A stretch of 64,000 nt of DNA from Sphaerochaetaceae bacterium. Lineage in GTDB: Bacteria; Spirochaetota; Spirochaetia; Sphaerochaetales; Sphaerochaetaceae. Where the stretch lies: positions 1-64,000 of the forward strand of contig JAQQAI010000089.1 of NCBI GenBank assembly GCA_028532915.1, in the 5' to 3' direction. A program made the translations under genes and the position numbers. Numbering within the stretch: position 1 is the stretch's first letter; every line of letters begins with the position of its first letter. Positions 1 through 9,148 of this stretch are shown one piece after another. The notes beneath the pieces were generated by a model. It searched no databases and was not told where the DNA came from. It saw only the letters and a program-made list of their open reading frames with translations.

Positions 1-16
1 GTACTAAAGAGAATCT

Positions 17-130
17 GGTCCGGTGGCCATAGCAGAGGTGTTATACCCGTTCCCATCCCGAACACGGAAGTCAAGCCCTCTAACGCCGATGGTACTGCGT
101 TCGCGCGGGAGAGTAGGTAGCTGCCGGACC
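17..130 (+). rRNA. rrf: 5S ribosomal RNA
   Basis: The sequence is a recognisable bacterial 5S rRNA of about 114 nt. The 5' strand GGTCCGGTGGC pairs with GCTGCCGGACC at the 3' end, and the internal segment with CCCATCCCGAACACGGAAG is the conserved loop B/C region. Eight T residues follow the terminal helix, so the helix probably doubles as the rho-independent terminator of an rRNA operon whose 23S gene would lie to the left of the window. The exact ends are estimated from the pairing. Confidence 0.96.
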
Positions 131-138
131 TTTTTTTT
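121..138 (+). terminator. T-tract terminating the rRNA operon
   Basis: The 3' strand of the 5S terminal helix (CTGCCGGACC) runs directly into eight T residues. No other hairpin lies between 5S and the next gene. Confidence 0.6.
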
Positions 139-198
139 GCCCTTTTAATGTCATTAAATTACTTGCGTAATAGCCCCATATTACATATCCTGTAGTAT

Positions 199-1227
199 AT
201 GATGATACAGATAGAAAAACCTACTTTAAGGCGCAGGGATATGAGTGCTGTTCTCCAGACAATGGTTGATGAACATATCGGTCCAGGTGAAAACAGTAAA
301 GTGTTTCTTTCTTCTCTTTGTTCCTATTTGAATATCGACGGATATTCTGTCGCATTCAGATCATTCATTGATACGATATATTATGCTATTAAATCTTTAC
401 GCCTGAAGGAAAATTCCTGTATCGGAGTAAGTGCGCTCTCTCCAAGGATATATCTTCATATCATCAGAAACCTCGGCCACAGACCGATGATATTCGATAT
501 TGATATGGCTACCTGTTCGTTCGATACCATACAGCTTGAACAGCACAAGGACAAACTAGATGCGCTGCTCGTCTATGAACCATACGGTATGCTCAGCCCG
601 GAAGAACTGTTCGGCATCACAGAAGTTCCTATCATAGTCGATATCACTCAATCTCTCGGATGTGCAGACGATGAATATTATTCAGGAAGCAGAGGGGATA
701 TCATCGTAATGAGTTTCGAACAGGGAGATATGATCAGTACAGGAGGCGGAGGAGCCATGCTGTTGAGAGCAGGGACACCCGATCAACAGGTCACCGAAGA
801 GATCTCGCTGCTGTACCCCTATATAGGTCTGTCGGATATGAACAGCGCGCTGGGCTCCATCCAGCTTGCCAATTTTGAAGGAGATCTGGAAAGACGAAGG
901 GCAATTCATACTGCATACACCCTCGCATCGAGGGGCAACAGACATAAACCTTTCGGATCTAAAGATCTGGATTATCTCACCAACGGCTATTCTTTTCTCC
1001 TGACTATTGAATCAAAGGTATCCGAGGCGATCGCATTCGCTAAAAAATATGATGTGAGCTGTGCAATGGCATTCAAAGACTCAGTTATCAGTGATCAATT
1101 GGACAGCTACAGCAGTTACCCCGGTGCCATCCCGATGATTCAGCGTACTATCCGTTTTCCGCTTTATCCTTTTTTGATGGGTAAAGAGATATCCCAAGTT
1201 GAAAAAGTCATTTCTCAGATACCCTAG
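199..1227 (+). CDS. DegT/DnrJ/EryC1-fold protein lacking the PLP lysine
   Basis: This 342-residue protein aligns by eye with the DegT/DnrJ/EryC1/StrS aminotransferase fold: an N-terminal 'IGPGENSKVF'-type segment, a strand with D148 and Q151 (VDITQSLG) where the family holds the PLP ring, and the glycine-rich loop ISTGGGGA at 179-186. In active members a lysine lies five residues before the TG of that loop; here the position is D177 (SFEQGDMISTG). The enzyme therefore probably cannot form the internal aldimine and may be a structural or regulatory relative. No good ribosome site precedes codon 1; an in-frame ATG at 241 is an alternative start. The gene overlaps the longest nad kinase frame but not the preferred one. 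The substrate is unknown. Confidence 0.8.
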   Translation: MMIQIEKPTLRRRDMSAVLQTMVDEHIGPGENSKVFLSSLCSYLNIDGYSVAFRSFIDTIYYAIKSLRLKENSCIGVSALSPRIYLHIIRNLGHRPMIFDIDMATCSFDTIQLEQHKDKLDALLVYEPYGMLSPEELFGITEVPIIVDITQSLGCADDEYYSGSRGDIIVMSFEQGDMISTGGGGAMLLRAGTPDQQVTEEISLLYPYIGLSDMNSALGSIQLANFEGDLERRRAIHTAYTLASRGNRHKPFGSKDLDYLTNGYSFLLTIESKVSEAIAFAKKYDVSCAMAFKDSVISDQLDSYSSYPGAIPMIQRTIRFPLYPFLMGKEISQVEKVISQIP

Positions 1228-1240
1228 GAGGACCGCTGTG
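1226..1240 (+). promoter_or_regulatory. Ribosome binding site deciding a GTG start for NAD kinase
   Basis: AGGAGG at 1226-1231 lies six bases before GTG at 1238. This start removes the 29-base overlap with the upstream gene that the ATG at 1199 would need. Confidence 0.75.
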
Positions 1241-2107
1241 CAAAGCAGAGAGCACAAAGAGATAAAGAAAGTAAGCATCTTCGCCAATACCAATAAAAGT
1301 GAATCTTCCATACTTGTTGAATCGATTCATCGGTATCTTTACAGTCGCGGTATTAGTGACGATATCTACCTCACAAACAGTATCGAAGAGATCAACAAGA
1401 TAGACGATAGAAGTGACCTCGCGATAATACTCGGAGGAGACGGAACTGTTTTGTCGTGTGCCAGATTCCTCCATTCAAAAGGGATCCCTATGCTCGCTGT
1501 CAATCTGGGAACCTTCGGGTTCATCACCGAAATATGTCAGGACGAGTGGATTCAGGCCTTTGAGGAGTACGAAAAAGGAATCGCACAAGTTTCCCGGAGA
1601 CTGATGGTCCGAGTCAGTGTCAAGCGAGATGGAAAGAAAGTTTTTCAGTCTCACGGTCTGAACGAGATGACGATCAGTTCATCAGGACTATCGAAAATGA
1701 TATCACTTCAGATGTATATCAATGATACCCATGCAGGTCTTTTCCGCTCGGATGGCGTGATAGTAGCCACGCCGACAGGCTCCACCGGCTATTCTCTTGC
1801 TGCAGGAGGCCCTATTTTAGATGTCCATCTTGATGCATTGATCATCAATCCTATCTGTCCCTTCACACTCTCCAACCGTCCTCTGGTCATTGGAGGTGAT
1901 GATGTTATAAAGATCGTCATCTCGCAAGGGCAGAAGACAGACCTCTCTTTGACGGTTGACGGGCAGGTACTGTTCCCGCTGCGGGAAGAAGATGAGATCC
2001 TTGTTGAAAAATCACGTTCAAAGGCGCTGCTGATCGAATCGACACGACGTAACTATTATGATGTCATTCGTGATAAATTGAAATGGTCCGGAGGTATGCA
2101 TGCTTGA
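1238..2107 (+). CDS. nadK: NAD kinase (ATP/poly-P dependent)
   Basis: NAD kinase phosphorylates NAD to NADP and is the only source of NADP in most bacteria. The 289-residue product from the GTG start carries the diagnostic GGDGT motif (ILGGDGTVL), the NLGTFGFITE stretch, the NE motif (LNEMTIS), and the DGVIVATPTGSTGYSLAAGGP segment typical of the NADK/LCB5 superfamily. Length is normal. The start is set by AGGAGG six bases upstream of GTG 1238. The stop overlaps recN by 8 bases, so the two are translationally coupled, as nadK and recN often are in other bacteria. Confidence 0.96.
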   Translation: MQSREHKEIKKVSIFANTNKSESSILVESIHRYLYSRGISDDIYLTNSIEEINKIDDRSDLAIILGGDGTVLSCARFLHSKGIPMLAVNLGTFGFITEICQDEWIQAFEEYEKGIAQVSRRLMVRVSVKRDGKKVFQSHGLNEMTISSSGLSKMISLQMYINDTHAGLFRSDGVIVATPTGSTGYSLAAGGPILDVHLDALIINPICPFTLSNRPLVIGGDDVIKIVISQGQKTDLSLTVDGQVLFPLREEDEILVEKSRSKALLIESTRRNYYDVIRDKLKWSGGMHA

Positions 2108-3761
2108 GGCCTTACATATCGAAAATCTTGCTCTCATCGAATCACTGACTATCCGCTTCGATTCGGGTTTTACAGTGCTGACCGGTGAGACCGGAGCCGG
2201 TAAATCAATAATACTCGGTGCTCTGTCCCTTCTATTCGGCGACAAGGTCGATTCATCGATCATCCGTACGGGTGAGAATGAAGCCAAAGTGAGTGCCGTC
2301 ATAGCTGTTCCGGCAGATTCTTTGGTCATACAGTACCTTGAGCACAGGGGGGTTGCACTCGATGATGAGTCTTTAATACTCACCAGGGTCGTGCGTTCCG
2401 GTTCACGCGGTATCGTCACAGTCCAGGGTCAGCCGATGACCCTCTCCGACCTCTCCTATATCTCTCACCAGTTGTTCGATATCCACGGTCAAAGTGAGCA
2501 TCAGTCTCTGCTTCACAGTGATAAACAGAGAATGATTCTTGATTCTTTCGCGCAAAGCTCTCCTCTTATCACAACCTATCAGACGCTGTACCATCAGTAT
2601 CATTCGGTGCTTGAAGAGATAGAAGAGATGGTCAGAACCATAGAGAATGCGCGCAGGGAGCAGGACTATCTTTCATTTGTTGCTGATGAACTTGACCGGG
2701 CAAAACTGCAGGAAGGAGAAGATGATGAACTTACCGAAAAGGTTCGGATTCTCAGCCAGTACGAAGAGCTCCACGATAATCTGGAGTTATTATACATGCA
2801 TCTCAAAGGAAAAGGTGATACACTGGGTGCAGTAGGTTCTACACAGAACGCACTATGGGCTGCACGTAAGATCTCAAACATCGATTCATCTGCCGAAGAG
2901 ATGGTTCAGCGTCTCGAATCGGTACTCCTGGAGCTCGAGGATATCAATCTCAATGCCCGGGATAAACTCTCTTCTATGACATTCTCTCAATCAGAACTCG
3001 ATTCGCTTCAAGACCGTCTGGCACTTCTCCAGCGGCTGAAGAAAAAATACGGCCCTTCGCTTGAGGATGTGATACGCATGAGAGACGAAACACAAAAGAA
3101 ACTCTCATATTCACTCGAAAGCGATTCAATGCTCGAACAGCTGGAGAAAAAGCGTAAAGATATTTTCGACCAGCTTGAAAAGAGTGCTCAGAGGTTGAGC
3201 GCTCATCGAAAAGAATGGGCTTCCATACTGGAAGAACAGATTGCGCAAAAGCTGTTGAAGCTGCAGATGCAGCATGTCAGTTTCACAATCTGTGTCATGC
3301 CGGGCGAGGAAGGTCCCTGGGGAGCCGATTCCGTTGAGTTCATGTTCTCAGCCAATCTGGGCGAGCAGGCGAAACCGCTGAAAGATATCGCCTCCGGGGG
3401 TGAACTGTCACGTGTGATGCTTGCAGTAAAACGTGTTTTGGGGGAGAAGGATAATATCGACACTCTGATCTTCGATGAAGTGGACACCGGTATCGGAGGT
3501 GCCGTTGCAGCTGCAGTCGGTGATCAGATAGCGCAACTTGGCGCCAATCACCAGGTGCTCGCGATAACACACCTCGCAACAATCGCGGCAAAGGCCGATC
3601 ATCAGCTGGTTGTTCAGAAACAGAGTCGTCAGGGCAGGACCGTGACAGACATCTACCCTGTTTCGGGACACGACAGGGTAGAGGAGATCGCCCGGATGCT
3701 CAGCGGCCATCCCGATGACGAATCAGCCGTCAGGCATGCACAGAGACTACTCGAGGGATGA
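2100..3761 (+). CDS. recN: DNA repair protein RecN
   Basis: RecN is an SMC-like ATPase of double-strand-break repair. The 553-residue product has Walker A GETGAGKS at residues 29-36, a central coiled-coil region rich in Glu, Lys and Leu, the ABC signature ASGGELSRVMLA, and Walker B LIFDEVDTGIGG, followed by the H-loop ITHLATIAA. Length fits the family (about 550). GGAGGT at 2091-2095 serves as ribosome site inside the end of nadK. The 3' end overlaps the convergent GH57 gene by 15 bases. Confidence 0.97.
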   Translation: MLEALHIENLALIESLTIRFDSGFTVLTGETGAGKSIILGALSLLFGDKVDSSIIRTGENEAKVSAVIAVPADSLVIQYLEHRGVALDDESLILTRVVRSGSRGIVTVQGQPMTLSDLSYISHQLFDIHGQSEHQSLLHSDKQRMILDSFAQSSPLITTYQTLYHQYHSVLEEIEEMVRTIENARREQDYLSFVADELDRAKLQEGEDDELTEKVRILSQYEELHDNLELLYMHLKGKGDTLGAVGSTQNALWAARKISNIDSSAEEMVQRLESVLLELEDINLNARDKLSSMTFSQSELDSLQDRLALLQRLKKKYGPSLEDVIRMRDETQKKLSYSLESDSMLEQLEKKRKDIFDQLEKSAQRLSAHRKEWASILEEQIAQKLLKLQMQHVSFTICVMPGEEGPWGADSVEFMFSANLGEQAKPLKDIASGGELSRVMLAVKRVLGEKDNIDTLIFDEVDTGIGGAVAAAVGDQIAQLGANHQVLAITHLATIAAKADHQLVVQKQSRQGRTVTDIYPVSGHDRVEEIARMLSGHPDDESAVRHAQRLLEG

Positions 3762-6116
3762 AAAATTCAGTTCGACCTGCAGCTGCCTCAGCAGTGCGGA
3801 GGTCATGACTGTAGTTATCTCCATCCTCTTCTCTCCGCGCAGGTAAGTCTGCAACGATTCCTGTGCCAAAGTGATTCCCGGCTGAAATCCATGCTCTCTG
3901 GCGAGAAGAAGAAGATCGAGTAGGTATGACCCTCTTTCATAGTTGAAACCGATCTCATCTATCGATGTCGCCACTCGTTCGATCTCTGCGGTGAAAATCT
4001 CTCTGACTGTTTTACGGGCACTGTCCTGTCCCGCATGGCTGATGAATTTCAGTATATTGCTTATACTTTCTCTTTTATTCTCCCACGAGATGGTTTCAGG
4101 TGTAGTGAAAAGTGATCTCAAAGCAGAGAGGGAAATGCCCATGTTCTCGATGAACAACGATTCTTTTGCAATGTTTTTGGCATTGTGAACGATCAGAGAG
4201 TAGTAGTTGATATGTCTGGAGATATTGAGCATCTCCTCATCACTCAGTCTGTTCATCGAGTGGTCGATCCAGCTGTAGACTTCTCCAAGCATCTTCAGCG
4301 GGATCATTGAAGGATCGAGCCTGAGAGAGTCTCCCGAAGCGGACTCTTTATTCACGAGTCGCATATCGACGACAAATCCTTCAGTGTCCTCAATAGTCAC
4401 GCGTGCTTCTATCGAATGAATACAGGTCGAATGATGATCGTAGATCGTGAGCTCATAGATATTTTTCTCTTTTTCCATCTTCGCATAATCTTTCAGAATG
4501 TATTTCCCGTATTCGTTTGTCCTGTCTTCTTTTCGTGCGAAATTCCGGTTCATCAGGAAGTAGGCTCCGGCTTCAAACACTCCAGGCGGATTAGATAGAA
4601 AACTCTTTGCTATTGTCTTACCTGACCCTTCGTTCTTCTTATTACTTTTCGCCTTTGCGAGTGTATTGAGAAAATTCTTTTCAACGCTGTCATCGAGACG
4701 GTTCTTGTACAGCCGCAGGCATTGGATGGCATAATTGATGTTCTGTCTGGGCTCAATCCCTGAAAGGTCATTGAAAAACCACCCGCAGGATGTATACATG
4801 TAGTGTTTGAATTTTTCTCCCTCAAGCAGCTGTGCGAGCGTTGCATGATCATGTATTGTGACTTTCTGTTCTTCGAGTCGTTCGAAGAAGATGTCAACAG
4901 AGATCTGATTGCTGATCACATCGACATACAGGAAAAGAAGCTTTTCCGGTGAGATGGTTTTCTCTGTGATTCTTTCCACCTCTTTATTAAAAACAGCGTC
5001 GACTGAAGTTGCAAGAATGTCGAATGCTTCGCGAAGCGGAGTCCTCCATTTCTGATTCCACCCCTGCTGACTTCCCGTGTTGCACCCGCAGTCCTTGTAC
5101 CATCTCGACACCCCGTGAGCGCATGACCAGGACGTTCCCCGCTGTTCCTCGCCTTCCATAAGTTCGGCTTTCTTTACGGCCGGATGCTTTTCGAGATACG
5201 ATGCGTAGTTTGTCAGTTCGAAATCATCCCTGCTTTCAACTTTCTTAACCAGAGCCGCCAGTGCCATATCTCCGAACGGTTCATGATGACCGTAGATCTC
5301 TCCGTCGGTCGCAGTATGAATGAGAGATGAATCTTCTGCATCCCTGATTCCCGTCAGTGTCTCGTACATGTTGTCGGCGTCTCTGAGAAGATGACCGAAA
5401 CTGATATCGGAGGCCAGATTGGGATGATAGAAGAAGGCCGTGATCGCGTCACCGCTGTTCCCTTCTATCAGGAAGGGTTCATGATGGCAAAGAGCACCAT
5501 CTTTTACGCTGATCATTTCTCCTCTTTCGTTTTCGACCCGGCTGCACTGATAGGGAGAAAGGATGATGAACTTGATGTTCTCTTCGAGAAGGGCATCGAT
5601 GACCTCTTTGTTAACTGCCGTCTCCGAGAGCCACATCCCTTCGGGGTCGCGGTCGAAACGGTTCTGAAAATCCCGTTTTCCCCATGCTATCTGAGTTCTG
5701 ATGTCTCCGGATGACGCGAGAGGAAGGATGGTATGATTGTATACCTGTGCGATCGCATTACCGTGACCGAAGGTCTCCAGGCTCTTCCTGTCCGCTTCGA
5801 TGATCCTTCTATAAGTACGGTTATGATATTTATCGAGCCAGGTGAGTAGTGTCGGCCCGAAATTGAAAGAGATATGTTCATAATTGTTCACGATATCGAT
5901 GACATGACCGAAACCGTCGAGGTACCTGGAATAGGCATTCGTTCTGTAGCACTCGCTGTAGACCCGCTCGTTCCAGTTTGCATGGGGTTTTGCAGATGGC
6001 TGGTCAGGTATCAGATCCACAAGAGGGTTCTCTCTGGGGGGCTGATAGAAGTGACCGTGTAATATGATAGACGTTCTCGTCGCTGTATTCTGTTTCATAG
6101 CATTAGATACTATCAT
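3747..6116 (-). CDS. GH57 glycoside hydrolase with DUF3536 C-terminal domain
   Basis: The protein (789 aa) has an N-terminal GH57 (beta/alpha)7 domain opening with the family signature HGHFYQPPREN (20-30). The probable nucleophile is E165 in MWLSETA and the probable acid/base is D271 in ATDGEIYGHH. The C-terminal half, from about residue 400, resembles DUF3536, a partner domain seen in GH57 proteins of spirochaetes and cyanobacteria. No signal peptide is visible, so it should act on intracellular alpha-glucan; the exact activity (amylase, 4-alpha-glucanotransferase or other) cannot be read from sequence. It is divergent from the DUF4912/GH57 pair across about 200 bases. The start has only a weak ribosome site; M7 is an alternative. 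Confidence 0.9.
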   Translation of the reverse strand: MIVSNAMKQNTATRTSIILHGHFYQPPRENPLVDLIPDQPSAKPHANWNERVYSECYRTNAYSRYLDGFGHVIDIVNNYEHISFNFGPTLLTWLDKYHNRTYRRIIEADRKSLETFGHGNAIAQVYNHTILPLASSGDIRTQIAWGKRDFQNRFDRDPEGMWLSETAVNKEVIDALLEENIKFIILSPYQCSRVENERGEMISVKDGALCHHEPFLIEGNSGDAITAFFYHPNLASDISFGHLLRDADNMYETLTGIRDAEDSSLIHTATDGEIYGHHEPFGDMALAALVKKVESRDDFELTNYASYLEKHPAVKKAELMEGEEQRGTSWSCAHGVSRWYKDCGCNTGSQQGWNQKWRTPLREAFDILATSVDAVFNKEVERITEKTISPEKLLFLYVDVISNQISVDIFFERLEEQKVTIHDHATLAQLLEGEKFKHYMYTSCGWFFNDLSGIEPRQNINYAIQCLRLYKNRLDDSVEKNFLNTLAKAKSNKKNEGSGKTIAKSFLSNPPGVFEAGAYFLMNRNFARKEDRTNEYGKYILKDYAKMEKEKNIYELTIYDHHSTCIHSIEARVTIEDTEGFVVDMRLVNKESASGDSLRLDPSMIPLKMLGEVYSWIDHSMNRLSDEEMLNISRHINYYSLIVHNAKNIAKESLFIENMGISLSALRSLFTTPETISWENKRESISNILKFISHAGQDSARKTVREIFTAEIERVATSIDEIGFNYERGSYLLDLLLLAREHGFQPGITLAQESLQTYLRGEKRMEITTVMTSALLRQLQVELNFSSLE

Positions 6117-6242
6117 AAGTTGTTATCCCGTTTATAGTGGCTATATATTAATAATCAGTAATTCGTATACACCAATTCATTTACTCAGTACAGGAGAACA
6201 ACAGTGACGTATATATGGCTCCTTTATGAAAGACCCCCTCTG

Positions 6243-6271
6243 TTGACTATTTATGATGATTTCTCTAACAT
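6243..6271 (+). promoter_or_regulatory. Sigma-70-type promoter for the DUF4912/GH57 operon
   Basis: TTGACT (6243-6248), a 17-base spacer and TAACAT (6266-6271) lie 50 bases before the start codon. The opposite GH57 gene starts on the other side of this AT-rich 200-base region. Confidence 0.6.
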
Positions 6272-6320
6272 GAATCTATTGAAATGATGCAGTACACACA
6301 CATCACCGACAGGAGTGCAT

Positions 6321-7058
6321 ATGATCATACCAAATATTGAGGCTTTATCTCTGACTGAACTTAGATATATAGCGATCAAGCATAAGATAGATGGTGCTGG
6401 TCAGATGGATCAATCTCAGTTGAAGGAAGCTTTATATGATTATTATGAGGAGTTCGGAGAACTGTCATTGAGCGATAGTTCCCAGTTCTCACCCTCATCT
6501 CAGATGAGATTCGTCAATTCGCTCATTGATGAGAGCGATGATCTTAAAATCGGAGATCTTCCGGGTGTGCTTGATCTTCCCGATATATATAGTGAGACCT
6601 CCATTCATCTGCTGCTGAAGAATCCGTTCTGGGCGCATGCCTACTGGAGCGTCTGTCCTTCCGATATGGCCAAGCTTACCGAAGGCGGATCAATCGTAAG
6701 TTTTTTCCTTCGGGTTACCATGTGTGAAAAGGACGATAAAGAGGAGATCGACAGTTTCGATATCGGTGTGGGGCTCCATGATGTATCGTGGAACGTGAAT
6801 CTGCCCATAAGCGGAAAGACTTATTACGTTTCGCTTCATTATGAAGACAATGAGGGAGAGAGCGGAATCCTCTGTTCATCGAACAGAATAACGACAAATG
6901 CAGGATATTATTACAGAAATCCCCATGTGCTTAAACAGGACGAAAAGAAGTTCGAACTGATCTTTTCTTCTCTCATCACAAAAGGGGGCGTACTGGTCGA
7001 CAGTTCTCCAGTCCACGAGATAGCAGATAACCTAGATACAAAAAGAGGCACAGTTTAA
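6321..7058 (+). CDS. DUF4912 protein with N-terminal Rho_N/SAP-like segment
   Basis: The N-terminal 45 residues (LSLTELRYIAIKHKI ... LKEALYDYY) look like a Rho_N or SAP-type helical nucleic-acid-binding module. The region from about residue 90 (HLLLKNPFWAHAYW) is characteristic of DUF4912, a family of unknown function often encoded next to GH57 genes. AGGAG at 6311-6315 favours ATG 6321 over an upstream in-frame GTG at 6315, giving 245 residues. The stop overlaps the next start by one base, so it is co-translated with the branching-enzyme-like GH57. A link to glycogen metabolism is inferred only from this neighbourhood. Confidence 0.85.
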   Translation: MIIPNIEALSLTELRYIAIKHKIDGAGQMDQSQLKEALYDYYEEFGELSLSDSSQFSPSSQMRFVNSLIDESDDLKIGDLPGVLDLPDIYSETSIHLLLKNPFWAHAYWSVCPSDMAKLTEGGSIVSFFLRVTMCEKDDKEEIDSFDIGVGLHDVSWNVNLPISGKTYYVSLHYEDNEGESGILCSSNRITTNAGYYYRNPHVLKQDEKKFELIFSSLITKGGVLVDSSPVHEIADNLDTKRGTV

Positions 7059-8674
7059 TGAAGATGAAAAGCAGCTCGATAGGGTTCATCCTTAATGCAC
7101 ATATGCCGTTTGTCAGACATCCGGAATATCCCCGTTTTCTTGAGGAAGACTGGCTGTTCGAGGCGATCAGTGAGACCTATCTTCCTCTTTTGCGCATGTT
7201 CAGAAGACTTCGGGATGAGGAAGTTCCATTCCGTTTTACCATTTCATTATCTCCGACTCTATGCACGATGCTCGCCGATCCTGTTCTTCAGGGACGGTTC
7301 ACCGACTATCTGAAGCTTCATGAAGAACTCGGAGAGAAGGAGCTGGAACGCTGCGGTATCGAAAACCCGACTGTACTTCCTCTGGTGAACAGGTATGTCG
7401 AGCAGATAAAGACCAATCTGGAAGATTATTTTGAACTGTATGAATGCAATATACTGTCAGGTTTTCTCGACCTTGAGCAGTCGGGACATCTCGAGCTCAT
7501 CACTACTGCGGCGACTCATGCATTTTTACCGCTGTACAGCAATTATCCTTCAGCAGTCAATGCCCAGATAGAACTGGCCGTACAATCTCACGTAGATTTC
7601 TTTAAACACCGTCCGAGAGGTTTCTGGCTGCCTGAATGCGGTTATTATCCGGGACTTGAAGAGTATCTGAAGGATGAGGAAATCTCATTCTTCCAGCTCG
7701 GAGCTCAGGCATTGGCTCTGTCGGAGACCCCGGTGAAGAGGGGCAACTATGCTCCTGTCAGCTGTCCCAACGGAGTTTACGGATTCGCCCGTGATTTCCA
7801 TCTTACCAGTCTGGTCTGGTCGAATATTGAAGGGTATCCGAGCGATCCCGCTTACAGGGAATTCTATCGCGATATCGGTTACGACCTCCCGATAGACTAT
7901 ATCCGTCCGTATATACATGAGCCTGAAGTGAGAGTCTTTACCGGCTTTAAATATTTTGCGGTCACCGGGAAAACGGACAATAAAGAGTATTATAATATCG
8001 AAAGAGCCCAGCAGAGGGTGAACGAGCACGCGAAGAATTTCCTTTACGAGGTCGAAAAGAAGAGCGGGAAACTGGAGAACCTTCTGGATCATCCCCCGTT
8101 CTTTACTCTGGCTTTCGATGCCGAACTTTTCGGACACTGGTGGTATGAAGGTATCGACTGGCTCGAACAGGTTATCCGCCTCGCGGCAGCTTCAGAGAAA
8201 GCTTCTTTACGTACTCCGCTCGATTATATCGCGAAGTCTTATGATGTACAGACACTCACCCCATCATTCAGCAGCTGGGGAGAAGGGGGCTTCGCCGATG
8301 TGTGGACCGACGGAGAGAACGTATGGAGTTACCGGCATATCCACAAGGCGATTGAACGGATGGAGGAACTGGCGACCAGATTCCCTAATCAGAATTCATT
8401 GAAGAAGCGATTTTTGAATCAGGCGGCCCGGGAGGTGATGCTTTCGATGGCCAGTGACTGGCCGTTCATCATCCATAACGGGACAAGTACCGGATATGCT
8501 CTGAAGCGGCTCAAGGACCATCTGAAGAATTTCAACGTCGTGTATGAGCATATGTGCAAGAATGCGGTGAACACCGAGTGGCTTGTCAAATCTGAGAAAC
8601 GGGATAATGTCTTCCCAGATATCGACTATAATATGTTTGATGTGAATTCTACGAGAAATCGTTACAACGGATAG
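7058..8674 (+). CDS. GH57 1,4-alpha-glucan branching enzyme-like protein
   Basis: The 538-residue protein belongs to the GH57 branching-enzyme branch (with the DUF1957-type C-terminal region). It opens with FILNAHMPFVRHPEYP, has the probable nucleophile E193 in WLPECGYYPG and the acid/base D354 in FDAELFGHWW; these positions nearly coincide with those known for the Thermus enzyme. The helical C-terminal domain contains WGEGGFADVW and a substrate-groove tryptophan-rich stretch. It would introduce alpha-1,6 branches into intracellular glucan. No secretion signal is seen. It is the last gene of its operon and is followed by a clear terminator. Confidence 0.9.
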   Translation: MKMKSSSIGFILNAHMPFVRHPEYPRFLEEDWLFEAISETYLPLLRMFRRLRDEEVPFRFTISLSPTLCTMLADPVLQGRFTDYLKLHEELGEKELERCGIENPTVLPLVNRYVEQIKTNLEDYFELYECNILSGFLDLEQSGHLELITTAATHAFLPLYSNYPSAVNAQIELAVQSHVDFFKHRPRGFWLPECGYYPGLEEYLKDEEISFFQLGAQALALSETPVKRGNYAPVSCPNGVYGFARDFHLTSLVWSNIEGYPSDPAYREFYRDIGYDLPIDYIRPYIHEPEVRVFTGFKYFAVTGKTDNKEYYNIERAQQRVNEHAKNFLYEVEKKSGKLENLLDHPPFFTLAFDAELFGHWWYEGIDWLEQVIRLAAASEKASLRTPLDYIAKSYDVQTLTPSFSSWGEGGFADVWTDGENVWSYRHIHKAIERMEELATRFPNQNSLKKRFLNQAAREVMLSMASDWPFIIHNGTSTGYALKRLKDHLKNFNVVYEHMCKNAVNTEWLVKSEKRDNVFPDIDYNMFDVNSTRNRYNG

Positions 8675-8679
8675 AAATC

Positions 8680-8913
8680 CTAAAGCTCTCTTTTCCATGA
8701 AGAGAGCACTTTTTTTGCAGTCTCTATCGGCAGTCGGTCATACAGGTGGGTGTTGGATACGGCTTCATCGCGGTAATCCTCATCTTTCTCCCAGTCGTTG
8801 ACCTCGTCGGTTATGAAGCAACCATCACCATTGACTCTCACGATATAATCATACGTGCCAACAATATCTGTTCGTTTACCAAAATATCTTGTTTCAATTA
8901 CAGATTTGTCCAT
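8680..8913 (-). CDS. Hypothetical 77-residue protein
   Basis: I do not recognise this family. The protein is small, acidic and soluble-looking, with a beta-rich core (VIETRYFGKR, YDYIVRVNGDG) and a C-terminal helix (ETAKKVLSSWKREL). The ATG at 8911-8913 is chosen because AAGGAG (complement of 8921-8926) precedes it at good spacing; a longer frame to 8991 lacks such a site. It lies alone between the GH57 operon and the divergent mraZ operon. The good ribosome site and compact fold-like composition argue for a real gene. Confidence 0.65.
   Translation of the reverse strand: MDKSVIETRYFGKRTDIVGTYDYIVRVNGDGCFITDEVNDWEKDEDYRDEAVSNTHLYDRLPIETAKKVLSSWKREL
8685..8716 (+). terminator. Rho-independent terminator after the GH57 gene
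   Basis: GCTCTCTT (8685-8692) pairs with AAGAGAGC (8700-8707), followed by a T-rich tract. The hairpin overlaps the 3' end of the convergent small gene. Confidence 0.8.
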
Positions 8914-9062
8914 TAAATTACTCCTTGGACAAGGATATACTCTTTTTTGATTTGTCTCAACACCCTGCAGACAGTTTCTCTTTTCTCCCATATTAGGTTA
9001 CAGATGTTTAGTAGATTCTGAAATACTTTAAGAATCATACAACTTCTGCATACTTACGACAG

Positions 9063-9091
9063 TTGAGTCGAGATGGTAGAGGTAGTATAGT
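9063..9091 (+). promoter_or_regulatory. mraZ (division cluster) promoter
   Basis: TTGAGT (9063-9068), 17 bases, TATAGT (9086-9091). The expected start of transcription is near 9098, about 50 bases before the mraZ ATG. Confidence 0.7.
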
Positions 9092-9109
9092 TTGTGGTAA
9101 GAAATGGTA
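9074..9109 (+). promoter_or_regulatory. Candidate MraZ operator boxes (TGGTA repeats)
   Basis: Three copies of TGGTA occur at 9074, 9095 and 9105. The last two are separated by exactly five bases, so their period is 10 bp. The set overlaps the promoter spacer and the predicted transcription start. MraZ is known in other bacteria to bind tandem TGGGN-type boxes with a 10-bp period upstream of its own gene, so autoregulation is a reasonable inference. Confidence 0.5.
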
Positions 9110-9148
9110 ATTTATACCAATTTTATATCGATTTTAAAAGGAAAGTGG

